Part shown: positions 1-11,013 of the stretch, piece after piece
How the letters are laid out: every line of letters begins with the position of its first letter
Position numbering within the stretch: position 1 is the stretch's first letter
NCBI GenBank assembly: GCA_032718475.1
Contig: JAUCBJ010000328.1
Coordinates: 1 to 24,021, forward strand
Origin: Nemertoderma westbladi
Taxonomy: Eukaryota; Xenacoelomorpha; Nemertodermatida; Nemertodermatidae
Reading direction: 5' to 3'
Length of the DNA stretch: 24,021 nt
The notes under the pieces: generated by a model
Seen by the model: the letters and a program-made list of their open reading frames with translations, nothing else
Databases searched by the model: none
Told to the model about the DNA's origin: nothing
Program-made: the position numbers and the translations under genes

Positions 1-700
1 TTTTGAAACTCGTAGAAGACCATTGGGGCTACGTTCCTATCGAGTGGGGGTACAAAAAATATGTCGACAATAGGGGCCAAAAAGGGCCAGAATATGAAAA
101 ATAGTTTTTATCGAATAATTTTTTATTTTTTACTTTAGTTGGTTAACGTAGATTCTATTCAGTCAATATCGATACGGGGAATTCAAATATGCTATCGGTT
201 TTGCTCCGCGGACGCTATTAAAAAAATAAGGGCCAAAAATAAAATTTCGCGCTTCAAACTCGCTTCGCGGGAAATCGTCTAGCTCGAAAACTACTTAATT
301 TACGGGAGATTTGTTTACACAGACTTATAGTGCGTTAAATTATCTATCTAGCAGCGTTAATTACAGCGCCGAAGCTATTATACAACTGGAGCGGCAGACG
401 ATCGTGTGAAATATAATATTTATAAAAAAGGGAAGAAAAACGTTTTTTTCTTAATAATCTGCTGTTCTATTATAATTTAGCTCTTTGCGCCAAAACTACC
501 TGTAAAATGTAGCAAATTAACTCCGCTATCTTTTTTCTTAACATTTATAATTAAAATTACGAATTTTAAGGGTCGAAAAACATCGCGTAATTTTGGCCCT
601 TTTTTTCATTTTTTTTTGGGGCCAAAAATGACCCCCTCTCAAAAGATAGAAAAAAAAATTACGGCAAAGAATATACAAATTTTATTGAATTTGGACCATC

Positions 701-894
701 AGAACCGAAGTTAGAGCGATTTTAGTAAAAAAATAAAAAAATTTTTTTTTACAAAAAAATAAGAATGGTCAATATTGGATTTCGTACCCACGAACTTAGG
801 TTTCATTAACATGATTGATAACCACTAGACTACGTGACCAATATAATTTGAAATTTTCGAGTGACTATTTTTAAACATCAATAACTTCGGTTCT
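701..894. repeat. Inverted repeat framing the tRNA-like relic
   Basis: A perfect 13-bp inverted repeat, AGAACCGAAGTTA (701-713) and TAACTTCGGTTCT (882-894), brackets the tRNA-like segment. Weaker similarity extends outward on both sides, around GGACCATC and its counterpart. The same pair occurs at 3664-3676/3845-3857, 6622-6634/6802-6814 and 9594-9606/9775-9787. It could be the fold-back end of a small mobile element that carried the tRNA-like part; this is inference. Confidence 0.6.
767..839 (-). pseudogene. tRNA-like relic in array copy 1
   Basis: Read on the minus strand this is a 73-nt cloverleaf-length segment. It has an A box TAGTCTAGTGG (822-832) that fits the Pol III consensus, exactly 33 nt, then a B-box-like GGTACGAAATC (778-788; 9 of 11 consensus positions). 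A 33-nt gap is also what I recall for eukaryotic tRNA-Val. The ends GGTCA and TGACC can pair, with a one-base slip in the acceptor stem. The T-arm pairs at 4 of 5 positions around a 7-nt loop. A T7 run follows 7 nt after the 3' end (753-759), as in a Pol III terminator. Against function: position 33 is A instead of T, the anticodon stem pairs poorly and the D-stem is weak. It may be a decayed tRNA gene or the head of a tRNA-derived SINE. Confidence 0.6.
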
Positions 895-1659
895 ATTGGG
901 CCGTTTGATCTGAATCTTTTTTCATTGGATAGAGGATAGATTGTAGTGTGTGAAATAGGATACAACTTGGGAAAAGACGCATGTGCACTTAGTGCAAAAT
1001 GCACTTAAATAGTGGACATTTTTTCGATATTTCAAACACTATTATTTCCAGTTCTATTCATCGTAGAATGTTATTACTTGGGTTAAAATGTAGTTTGGAG
1101 TGATTTCTAACTATAATCTTAACATTTGTTTATCTTTTTATGTCTATAAAGAGACTTAAAATGTCCATGAATATGGTCCAAAATCGCAAATGTCGCGATT
1201 TATTAAATTGGATTTTTGACACTTTTAGCGACTGACACTTGATCATGCACCATCGTAGATCAGTAGAGAATAGACATAAGTGTGTTAAATAGGAACCACC
1301 TTTAGGATCCGCTAAAGTGCACTTGTGCAAATATGTGTGCAAATGTGCAATTTTTTTTAATAAGGTCAAATGGTGTATTATTGGGTTCTTTTCGTTGCAG
1401 ATAATTTATTTTCATATTAATATGTTGTATGGACCTTACTGAGCGCATTAGGAGTATGTGTACAAATAACCGGTCCTTATAAGGGTTCAATTGTATAAAT
1501 TAATAATAAATAAGGTTGTAATATTCTAAAAACCAGTGTGATCTTAAATGAACTTTAAACAATAAATAGAGATCAGATAACAAATGGACCACACAATTTA
1601 TTAAAAAACTCGCACCTTTTCGGACTTATCGCTTCAATTTTATTCAACAGTGGATATTT

Positions 1660-1707
1660 GGGGGAAGTTAGATGAACTGCATTTATGCAGTGATTCTAAC
1701 TTCCTCC
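1660..1707. repeat. 48-bp near-palindrome, copy 1 (imperfect)
   Basis: The arms around an ACTGCAT-TT-ATGCAGT core match at 19 of 23 positions. This copy has mismatches in the outer arm that copies 2-4 lack. Confidence 0.75.
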
Positions 1708-2335
1708 TTCGTAATATAATATACCAAAGACACATTCTTTGGAGGACCTGTTGTTTACTATGTAGACTTTGTTCAATCTAAACAACTAAAGTCAGATTAA
1801 CAATATTATACTGTAAAATTTCTACGCAATGGTGAGTGGTATAAAATACTGAACTTCGAACTATGGTTCTGGAGTAATTTTTAATACATCAACATCTATA
1901 GGGATTTACCCATAAATGAAATCTAGAATACATTGTTACAGTATAATGGTATCAACAACCATATATTCTATATAGATCATAACAGAGACTCCTTATTGAT
2001 TCACGATTATAATTTCAGAGCTGAAATGTTTCGTTGACTATAACTCACAGACCACATATCGTGTACAAACGACCTAGTAGTGTTTATTTATTTTGGTGAG
2101 TTATGAAGGGGAAGGATCCACTTCGAGGAAAATAATATGTCGTTTAAAACAAAAATTAATATAAAAGTAATGAGTCCGGCTGTCCTCCACTCCCTGTCAC
2201 TCGACCAGTGTCTTTCTTCCTCCTCCCTTACCCCTTCCCTCGCTTTTCCCTTTACCTCGTGGTCTTTCGTTAAGTATATCTTTATTGAGGGGCCCACCTT
2301 GGTGGGAAGAAACATTTTTTAAAAACATTCAGTAA

Positions 2336-2367
2336 GGGCGGCGTCGAGTGAGGTGAATTCGCCGCCC
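2336..2367. repeat. GC-rich stem-loop in each array unit
   Basis: GGGCGGCG (2336-2343) and CGCCGCCC (2360-2367) form an 8-bp GC stem around a 16-nt loop. It is conserved at 5293-5324 and 8262-8293. A smaller palindrome, CCCACC-TT-GGTGGG, lies about 45 bp upstream. There is no T-run directly after it, so it is not a terminator of the bacterial kind. Role unknown. Confidence 0.7.
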
Positions 2368-3729
2368 CTCTAAAGGACGCAGTCTACATAGAGGACGCGT
2401 AGTTACTGCGAAAACGGTGTTCCCCCCCCATTCGACCTATTTCCAGCCGTACGATTTTCTCGATTTTTCGAGGGGGGACGCGTAATGCCAAAAAAATAAG
2501 ATTCTTCAGAGCTTTTAGCGAATCTATCGTTTTGACGGACATGACGGACAATTGTCTGGTTTTTTTGTCTTTTTTTCACTAGGACTCTTAAAAAACCTCT
2601 ATTTGACGCATCCAGAGACACCGAGAATCGAAAGAGGGGGTCTAAATTAGACGTTTCCACATCTTGGAATACCCCGCCTCCGGGCTTGTTTTCCGTCTAT
2701 TGTCCGTCAAAGTTGAAAAAACGGACAAAATGACTTTGCGGAATCCGCTATAACTCGGCTAATATTAATCGTACGGGGACGAAAGTAACGCGGTTGGAAA
2801 GGGGAAGAGTGGTACTACCTTCGTATCGAATGGGGGTAAGATATTTATTAAAATTTCGGGTGGAAAAAGGGGCCGTAAATTTCTACGTTTTTGTCCGTCT
2901 TTTTTCGAAATTTTATTTCCGAAATGTTTAATTTGACAACGCGGGTAGGATTCCACTAATTCTTTTTTGAAACTCGTAGAAGACCATTGGGGCTACGTTC
3001 CTATCGAGTGGGGGTACAAAAAATATGTTGACAATAGGGGCCAAAAAGGGCCAGAATATGAAAAATAGTTTTTATCGAATAATTTTTTATTTTTCACTTT
3101 AGTTGGTTAAGGTACATTTTATATGGTCAATATCGATACGGGGAATTCAAATATGCTATCGGTTTTGCTCCGCGGACGCTATTAAAAAAATGAGGGCCAA
3201 TATTAAAATTTCGCGTTTCAAACTCGCTGCGTGGGAACACGTCTAGCTCGAAAACTACTCAACGTCTGGGAAACGTATTTAAACATTATTATAGAGCGTT
3301 AAATTATCTATCTTTCAGCGTTAGTTACAACGCCGTAGCTATTATACAACTGGAGCGGCAGACAATCGTGTGAAATAAAATATTTATAAAAGGGACGAAA
3401 AAAAAATTTTTTTTCTTAAAATCGCTAATCCATTATAATTTAGCGTATTGCGCCAAAAGTATTTTTAAATTGTAGCAAATTACCTCCGCTATCTTTTTTC
3501 TTAACATTTATAATTAAAATTACGAATTTTAAGGGTCGAAAAATGTCGCGTAATTTTGGCCCTTTTTTTCATTTTTTTTTGGGGCCAAAAATGACCCCTT
3601 CTTAAAAGATAGAAAAAAAAATTACGGCAAAGAATATACCAATTTTATTGAATTTGGACCATCAGAACCGAAGTTAGAGCGATTTTAGTGAAAAAATAAA
3701 AAAAAAATTTTTTACAAAAAAATAAGAAT

Positions 3730-3802
3730 GGTCAATATTGGATTTCGTACCCACGAACTTAGGTTTCATTAACATGATTGATAACCACTAGACTACGTGA
3801 AC
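3730..3802 (-). pseudogene. tRNA-like relic in array copy 2
   Basis: This has the same 73-nt layout as in copy 1, with the A box, 33-nt gap, B-box-like element and a T7 run at 3716-3722. One base near the 5' end differs (GTTCA instead of GGTCA), which breaks one acceptor-stem pair. That suggests the stem is not under selection in this copy. Confidence 0.55.
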
Positions 3803-4620
3803 AATATAATTTGAAATTTTCGAGTGACTATTTTTAAACATCAATAACTTCGGTTCTATTGGGCCGTTTGATCTGAATCTTTTTTCATTGGATAGAGGAT
3901 AGATTGTAGTGTGTGAAATAAGATACAACTTGGGAAAAGACGCATGTGCACATAGTTCAAATTGCACTTAAATAGTGCACATTTTTTCGATATTTCAAAC
4001 ACTATTATTTCAAGTTCTATACATCCTAGAATGTTATTTTTTGGGTTAAAATGTAGTTTGGAATGATTTCTAACTATAATCTTAACATTTGTTTATCTTT
4101 TTATGTCTATAAAGAGACTTAAAATGTCCATGAATATGGTCCAAAATCGCAAATGTCGCGATTTATTAAATTGGATTTTTGACACTTTTAGCAACTGACA
4201 ATTGATCATGCACCATCGTAGATCGGTAGAGAATAGACATAAGTGTGTTAAATAGGAACCACCTTTAGGATCCGCTAAAGTGCACTTGTGCAAATATGTG
4301 TGCAAATGTGCAATTTTTTTTAATAAGGTCAAATGGTGTATTATTGGGTTCTTTTCGTTGCAGATAGTTTATTTTCATATTAATATGTTGTTTGGACCTT
4401 ACTGAGCGCATTAGGAGTATGTGTACAAATAACCGGTCCTTATAAGGGTTCAATTGTATAAATTAATAATAAATAAGGTTGTAATATTCTAAAAACCAGT
4501 TTGATCTTAAATGAACTTTAAACAATAAATAGAGATCAGATAACAAATGGACCACACAATTTATTAAAAAACTCGCACCTCTTAATATATGGCTTCAATT
4601 TTATTCAACAGTAGATATTT

Positions 4621-4668
4621 GGGGGAAGTTAGATAAACTGCATTTATGCAGTGAATCTAACTTCCCCC
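4621..4668. repeat. 48-bp palindrome, copy 2
   Basis: The arms are GGGGGAAGTTAGAT and its exact complement, then a 2-by-2 mismatch, then ACTGCAT-TT-ATGCAGT. This gives 21 pairs and could extrude as a cruciform or fold as an RNA hairpin. Function unknown. Confidence 0.85.
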
Positions 4669-5175
4669 TTCATGATATAATATACCAAAGACACACTCTT
4701 TGGAGGACCTGTTGTTTACTATGTAGACTTTGATCAACCTAAACAACTTAAGTCAGATTAACAATATCATCCTGTAAAATTTCTAAGCAATGACTGGTAT
4801 GAAAAATGCTGATCTTCGAACTATGGTTCTGTAATTAAATTTTATTACTTTATCTTTTATACGGATTTACCAGTGAAAGAAACCTAGAATCGATTATCAC
4901 AATGTAACAGTATCAATAACCATATCTATTCTATGTAGATCATAAGAGAGACATCCTTGATTCATATATTATAATTTCCGAGCTGAAATGTTTCGGTGAC
5001 TATAACTTACAGGCTTCGTATTATGTACAAACGACTGAGTAGTATATATTAATATTAATGTGTTACCGGTATATAGAACGAGTGTAGACTGGGAGCGAAA
5101 ATATATTACATACAATTTCGAGTAATATAAAATTAACGAGTCCAGTTCGTCTCCCCTCGTGTAATTCGACGCATA

Positions 5176-5194
5176 CCCCCCCCCCCCCCCCCCC
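5176..5194. repeat. Poly-C tract in array copy 2
   Basis: A run of 19 C. The G-rich complement is on the minus strand and could form a G-quadruplex. Copy 1 has no such run at the matching place. Confidence 0.95.
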
Positions 5195-6686
5195 TCCACA
5201 CTTTTCCCTTTACCTCGTGGTCTTTCTTTAAGTATAACTTCATTTTGGGTCCACCTTGGTGGGAAGAAACATTTTTTAAAAACATTCAGTAAGGGCGGCG
5301 TCGAGTGAGGTGAATTCGCCGCCCCTCTAAAGGACGCAGTCTACATAGAGGACGCGTAGTTACTGCGAAAACGGTGTTCCCCCCCCATTCGACCTATTTC
5401 CAGCCGTACGATTTTCTCGATTTTTCGAGGGGGGACGCGTAATGCCAAAAAAATAAGATTCTTCAGAGCTTTTAGCGAATCTATCGTTTTGACGGACAAG
5501 ACGGACAATTTTCTGGTTTTTTTGTCTTTTTTTCACTAGGACTCTTAAAAAACCTCTATTTGACGCATCCATAGACACCGAGAATCGAAAGAGGGGGTCT
5601 AAATTAGACGTTTCCACATCTTGGAATACCCCGCCTCCGGGCTTGTTTTCCGTCTATTGTCCGTCAAAGTTGAAAAAACGGACAAAATGACTTTGCGGAA
5701 TCCGCTATAACTCGGCTAATATTAATCGTACGGGGACGAAAGTAACGCGGTTGGAAAGGGGAAGAGTGGTACTACCTTCGTATCGAATGGGGGTAAGATA
5801 TTTATTAAAATTTCGGGTGGAAAAAAGGGGCCGTAAATTTCTACGTTTTTGTCCGTCTTTTTTCGAAATTTTATTTCCGAAATGTTTAATTTGACAACGC
5901 GGGTAGGATTCCACTAATTCTTTTTTGAAACTCGTAGAAGACCATTGGGGCTACGTTCCTATCGAGTGGGGGTACAAAAAATATGTCAACAATAGGGGCC
6001 AAAGAGGGCAAGAATATGTAAAATAGTTTTTATCGAATAATTTTTTATTTTTCACTTTAGTTGGTTAAGGTACATTTTATACAGTCAATATCGATACGGG
6101 GAATTCAAATATGCTATCGGTTTTGCTCCGCGGACGCTATTAAAAAAATGAGGGCCAAAAATAAAATTTCGCCCTTCAAACTTGCTTCGCGGGAAATCGT
6201 CTAGCTCGAAAACTACTTAACTTACGGGAGATTTGTTTACACAGACTTATAGTGCGTTAAATTATCTATCTAACAGCGTTAGTTACAGCGCATTAGCTTT
6301 TATACAACTGCTGCGGCAGACGATCGTGTGAAATAAAATATTTAAAAAAAGGGACGAAAATTTTTTTTTTTTTAATAAATCGCTACTCTATGATAGTTTA
6401 GCTCTTTGCGCCAAAACTACCTGTAAAATGTAGCAAATTAACTCCGCTATCTTTTTTCTTAACATTTATAATTAAAATTACGAATTTTAAGGGTCGAAAA
6501 ATATCGCGTAATTTTGGCCCTTTTTTTCATTTTTTTTTGGGGCCAAAAATGACCCCCTCTCAAAAGATAGAAAAAAAAATTACGGCAAAGAATATACAAA
6601 TTTTATTGAATTTGGACCATCAGAACCGAAGTTAGAGCGATTTTAGTGAAAAAATAAAAAAAATTTTTTTACAAAAAAATAAGAAT

Positions 6687-6759
6687 GGTCAATATTGGAT
6701 TTCGTACCCACGAACTTAGGTTTCATTAACATGATTGATAACCACTAGACTACGTGACC
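6687..6759 (-). pseudogene. tRNA-like relic in array copy 3
   Basis: The 73 nt are the same as in copy 1, with the same internal A-box and B-box-like elements, followed by a T7 run at 6673-6679. The internal anticodon region is again non-canonical. Confidence 0.6.
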
Positions 6760-7587
6760 AATATAATTTGAAATTTTCGAGTGACTATTTTTAAACATCA
6801 ATAACTTCGGTTCTATTGGGCCGTTTGATCTGAATCTTTTTTCATTGGATAGAGGATAGATTGTAGTGTGGGAAATAGGATACAACTTGGGAAAAGACGC
6901 ATGTGCACTTAGTGCAAAATGCACTTAAATAGTGGACATTTTTTCGATATTTCAAACACTATTATTTCCAGTTCTATTCATCGTAGAATGTTATTACTTG
7001 GGTTAAAATGTAGTTTGGAGTGATTTCTAACTATAATCTTAACATTTGTTTATCTTTTTATGTCTATAAAGTGACTTAAAATGTCCATGAATATGGTCCA
7101 AAATCGCAAATGTCGCGATTTATTAAATTGGATTTTTGACACTTTTAGCGACTGACACTTGATCATGCACCATCGTAGATCGGTAGAGAATAGACATAAG
7201 TGTGTTAAATAGGAACCACCTTTAGGATCCGCTAAAGTGCACTTGTGCAAATATGTGTGCAAATGTGCAATTTTTTTTAATAAGGTCAAATGGTGTATTA
7301 TTGGGTTCTTTTCGTTGCAGATAATTTATTTTCATATTAATATGTTGTATGGACCTTACTGAGCGCATTAGGAGTATGTGTACAAATAACCGGTCCTTAT
7401 AAGGGTTCAATTGTATAAATTAATAATAAATAAGGTTGTAATATTCTAAAAACCAGTGTGATCTTAAATGAACTTTAAACAATAAATAGTAGAGATCAGA
7501 TAACAAATGGACCACACAATTTATTAAAAGACTCGCACCTCTTCGGACTTAATATATGGCTTCAATTTTATTCAACAGTAGATATTT

Positions 7588-7635
7588 GGGGGAAGTTAGA
7601 TAAACTGCATTTATGCAGTGAATCTAACTTCCCCC
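7588..7635. repeat. 48-bp palindrome, copy 3
   Basis: Identical to the palindrome in copy 2, with 14-bp outer and 7-bp inner arms. Confidence 0.85.
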
Positions 7636-8143
7636 TTCATGATATAATATACCAAAGACACACTCTTTGGAGGACCTGTTGTTTACTATGTAGACTTTGT
7701 TCAACCTAAACAACTTAAGTCAGATTAACAATATTATCCTGTAAAATTTCTAAGCAATGACTGGTATGAAAAATGCTGATCTTCGAACTATGGTTCTGTA
7801 ATTAAATTTTATTACTTCAACTTTTATACGGATTTACCAGTGAAAGAAACCTAGAATCCATTATCACAATGTAACAGTATCAATAACCATATCTATTCTA
7901 TGTAGATCATAAGAGAGACATCCTTGATTCATATATTATAATTTCCGAGCTGAAATGTTTCGGTGACTATAACTTACAGGCTTCGTATTATGTACAAACG
8001 ACTGAGTAGTATATATTAATATTACATGGGTTACCGGTATATAGAACGAGTGTAGACTGGGAGCGAAAATATATTACATACAATTTCGAGTAATATAAAA
8101 TTAACGAGTCCAGTTCGTCTCCCCTCGTGTAATTCGACGCATA

Positions 8144-8163
8144 CCCCCCCCCCCCCCCCCCCC
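8144..8163. repeat. Poly-C tract in array copy 3
   Basis: A run of 20 C in the same context as in copy 2. Exact length may be unreliable, because homopolymers of this size are error-prone in sequencing. Confidence 0.95.
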
Positions 8164-9659
8164 TCCACACTTTTCCCTTTACCTCGTGGTCTTTCTTTAA
8201 GTATAACTTCATTTTGGGTCCACCTTGGTGGGAAGAAATATCTTTTAAAAACATTCAGTAAGGGCGGCGTCGAGTGAGGTGAATTCGCCGCCCCTCTAAA
8301 GGACGCAGTCTACATAGCAGGACGCGTAGTTACTGCGAAAACGGTGTTCCCCCCCCATTCGACCTATTTCCAGCCGTACGATTTTCTCGATTTTTCGAGG
8401 GGGGACGCGTAATGCCAAAAAAATAAGATTCTTCAGAGCTTTTAGCGAATCTATCGTTTTGACGGACATGACGGACAATTGTCTGGTTTTTTTGTCTTTT
8501 TTTCACTAGGACTCTTAAAAAACCTCTATTTGACGCATCCAGAGACACCGAGAATCGAAAGAGGGGGTCTAAATTAGACGTTTCCACATCTTGGAATACC
8601 CCGCCTCCGGGCTTGTTTTCCGTCTATTGTCCGTCAAAGTTGAAAAAACGGACAAAATGACTTTGCGGAATCCGCTATAACTCGGCTAATATTAATCGTA
8701 CGGGGACGAAAGTAACGCGGTTGGAAAGGGGAAGAGTGGTACTACCTTCGTATCGAATGGGGGTAAGATATTTATTAAAATTTCGGGTGGAAAAAAGGGG
8801 CCGTAAATTTCTACGTTTTTGTCCGTCTTTTTTCGAAATTTTATTTCCGAAATGTTTAATTTGACAACGCGGGTAGGATTCCACTAATTCTTTTTTGAAA
8901 CTCGTAGAAGACCATTGGGGCTACGTTCCTATCGAGTGGGGGTACAAAAAATATGTCAACAATAGGGGCCAAAGAGGGCAAGAATATGTAAAATAGTTTT
9001 TATCGAATAATTTTTTATTTTTCACTTTAGTTGGTTAAGGTACATTTTATACAGTCAATATCGATACGGGGAATTCAAATATGCTATCGGTTTTGCTCCG
9101 CGGACGCTATTAAAAAAATGAGGGCCAAAAATAAAATTTCGCCCTTCAAACTTGCTTCGCGGGAAATCGTCTAGCTCGAAAACTACTTAACTTACGGGAG
9201 ATTTGTTTACACAGACTTATAGTGCGTTAAATTATCTATCTAACAGCGTTAGTTACAGCGCATTAGCTTTTATACAACTGCTGCGGCAGACGATCGTGTG
9301 AAATATAATATTTATAAAAAAGGGACGAAAAACTTTTTTTTTTTAATAAATCTGCTGCTCTATGATAATTTAGCTCTTTGCGCCAAAACTACCTGTAAAA
9401 TGTAGCAAATTAACTCCGCTATCTTTTTTCTTAACATTTATAATTAAAATTACGAATTTTAAGGGTCGAAAAATATCGCGTAATTTTGGCCCTTTTTTTC
9501 ATTTTTTTTTGGGGCCAAAAATGACCCCCTCTCAAAAGATAGAAAAAAAAATTACGGCAAAGAATATACAAATTTTATTGAATTTGGACCATCAGAACCG
9601 AAGTTAGAGCGATTTTAGTGAAAAAATAAAAAAAAATTTTTTTACAAAAAAATAAGAAT

Positions 9660-9732
9660 GGTCAATATTGGATTTCGTACCCACGAACTTAGGTTTCATT
9701 AACATGATTGATAACCACTAGACTACGTGACC
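9660..9732 (-). pseudogene. tRNA-like relic in array copy 4
   Basis: The 73 nt are the same as in copies 1 and 3, followed by a T7 run at 9646-9652. It survives in the truncated last unit because it lies in the retained part. Confidence 0.6.
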
Positions 9733-10557
9733 AATATAATTTGAAATTTTCGAGTGACTATTTTTAAACATCAATAACTTCGGTTCTATTGGGCCGTTTG
9801 ATCTGAATCTTTTTTCATTGGATAGAGGATAGATTGTAGTGTGTGAAATAGGATACAACTTGGGAAAAGACGCATGTGCACTTAGTGCAAAATGCACTTA
9901 AATAGTGGACATTTTTTCGATATTTCAAACACTATTATTTCCAGTTCTATTCATCGTAGAATGTTATTACTTGGGTTAAAATGTAGTTTGGAGTGATTTC
10001 TAACTATAATCTTAACATTTGTTTATCTTTTTATGTCTATAAAGTGACTTAAAATGTCCATGAATATGGTCCAAAATCGCAAATGTCGCGATTTATTAAA
10101 TTGGATTTTTGACACTTTTAGCGACTGACACTTGATCATGCACCATCGTAGATCGGTAGAGAATAGACATAAGTGTGTTAAATAGGAACCACCTTTAGGA
10201 TCCGCTTAAGTGCACTTGTGCAAATATGTGTGCAAATGTGCAATTTTTTTTAATAAGGTCAAATGGTGTATTATTGGGTTCTTTTCGTTGCAGATAGTTT
10301 ATTTTCATATTAATATGTTGTTTGGACCTTACTGAGCGCATTAGGAGTATGTGTACAAATAACCGGTCCTTTTAAGGGTTCAATTGTATAAATTAATAAT
10401 AAATAAGGTTGTAATATTCTAAAAACCAGTGTGATCTTAAATGAACTTTAAACAATAAATAGAGATCAGATAACAAATGGACCACACAATTTATTAAAAA
10501 ACTCGCACCTCTTCGGACTTAATATATTGCTTCAATTTTATTCAACAGTAGATATTT

Positions 10558-10605
10558 GGGGGAAGTTAGATAAACTGCATTTATGCAGTGAATCTAACTT
10601 CCCCC
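10558..10605. repeat. 48-bp palindrome, copy 4, near the array edge
   Basis: Identical to copies 2 and 3. It lies 52 bp from the point where the array stops. Cruciform-forming sites can be breakage-prone, so it may bear on the truncation, but nearness is the only evidence. Confidence 0.85.
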
Positions 10606-10657
10606 TTCATGATATAATATACCAAAGACACACTCTTTGGAGGACCTGTTGTTTACT

Positions 10658-11013
10658 TATTATTTATTATTATTTCAACATACAAATTAATGTAATTGTT
10701 GCACTTTACCGGTAGACACCATGTAATATAAATTGATCAATCAGTACACCAGCTGAACTATTATAAATAACAATTTCTTAGAAGGTAGGACAGAATAGCG
10801 AAATTATCCTATCTATAATCTGAGTTACACCGTATAAGGAAACAATATTCTATTTATCATTAATAGTCGTGTTCGTATACTTCAAAGTATAATAGATATA
10901 TTATATTTCTACTTAGCGCCGTGACCCCAATGCATAAATCAACAATGAAAATGAAACACACAACAATTTAAGTTAATAGATGAAATATTAATATTGTTAG
11001 AAAATAGAAATAA
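10658..11013 (-). other. LINE 3' UTR and AAT-rich tail
   Basis: This is the stretch between the ORF2 stop and the array edge. It has no coding signal and is AT-rich. On the minus strand it ends in an (AAT)n/(AATA)n tract at 10675-10658. In LINEs of this kind the 3' end is recognised by the RT to prime reverse transcription. Confidence 0.75.

Larger units (their letters stand above)
1..2964. repeat. Tandem array, copy 1 of the ~2.96-kb unit
   Basis: The sequence starting at 1 recurs head to tail at 2965, 5923 and 8893, giving unit lengths of 2964, 2958 and 2970 bp. Position 1 is an arbitrary phase, because the array enters from the left. By eye, most of the unit is nearly identical between copies. 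The stretch from about 1764 to 2270 in this copy is alignable but clearly more diverged from copies 2 and 3, and has a CT-rich run (about 2200-2260) where they have a poly-C tract. The unit is AT-rich with many A and T runs and scattered GGGCCAAAA motifs on both strands (near 75, 230, 590 and 618). I recognise no protein gene, rRNA or snRNA in it. A tRNA-like relic, a 48-bp near-palindrome and a GC-rich stem-loop are listed separately. Confidence 0.95.
2965..5922. repeat. Tandem array, copy 2 of the ~2.96-kb unit
   Basis: This is a full-length unit in direct orientation to copy 1. It has private changes in its first half, for example around 3230-3300 and 3950-4030, where it differs from copies 1, 3 and 4. 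Its last third (about 4730-5280) matches copy 3 closely and copy 1 poorly, including a 19-C run at 5176-5194. Private changes in one part and sharing in another point to patchwork homogenisation by unequal exchange or gene conversion; this is inference. Confidence 0.95.
5923..8892. repeat. Tandem array, copy 3 of the ~2.96-kb unit
   Basis: This is a full-length unit. Its first ~400 bp is virtually identical to copy 4, sharing small variants not found in copies 1 and 2. The tail (about 7700-8230) is close to copy 2, with a 20-C run at 8144-8163. A 3-bp insertion near 7490 and a short expansion near 7545 contribute to its 2970-bp length. Confidence 0.95.
8893..10657. repeat. Tandem array, truncated copy 4 of the ~2.96-kb unit
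   Basis: Homology to the other units runs to 10657, corresponding to position 1759 of copy 1, and then stops abruptly. The next bases are the AAT-rich 3' tail of a minus-strand LINE. The truncation falls 52 bp after the 48-bp near-palindrome. About 1.2 kb of the unit is missing and is not seen to resume beyond the LINE, so the array either already ended here or lost sequence when the LINE inserted. Confidence 0.93.

Noticed and set aside
1130-1369. 79-codon minus-strand frame repeated at 4093 and 7050
   Set aside because: The few differences between copies are mostly amino-acid changing and an overlapping frame is equally open. Conservation is explained by array homogenisation.
2137-2322. 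Small open frames on both strands in the diverged block of copy 1
   Set aside because: They are absent from copies 2 and 3 and low in complexity, with no recognised motif.
2403-2660. 85-codon minus-strand frame kept in all three full units
   Set aside because: Copy 2 differs from copies 1 and 3 by about three bases in this stretch, and all change an amino acid, so there is no sign of protein constraint. No recognised domain.
1-10657. 5S rRNA, rDNA or histone-type gene cluster as the basis of the ~2.96-kb array
   Set aside because: No 5S-like or other rRNA sequence or histone coding frame was recognised. Only the tRNA-like relic resembles a gene.
10527-10715. 62-codon plus-strand frame at the array-LINE junction
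   Set aside because: It spans the junction by chance and includes the palindrome and the LINE tail.
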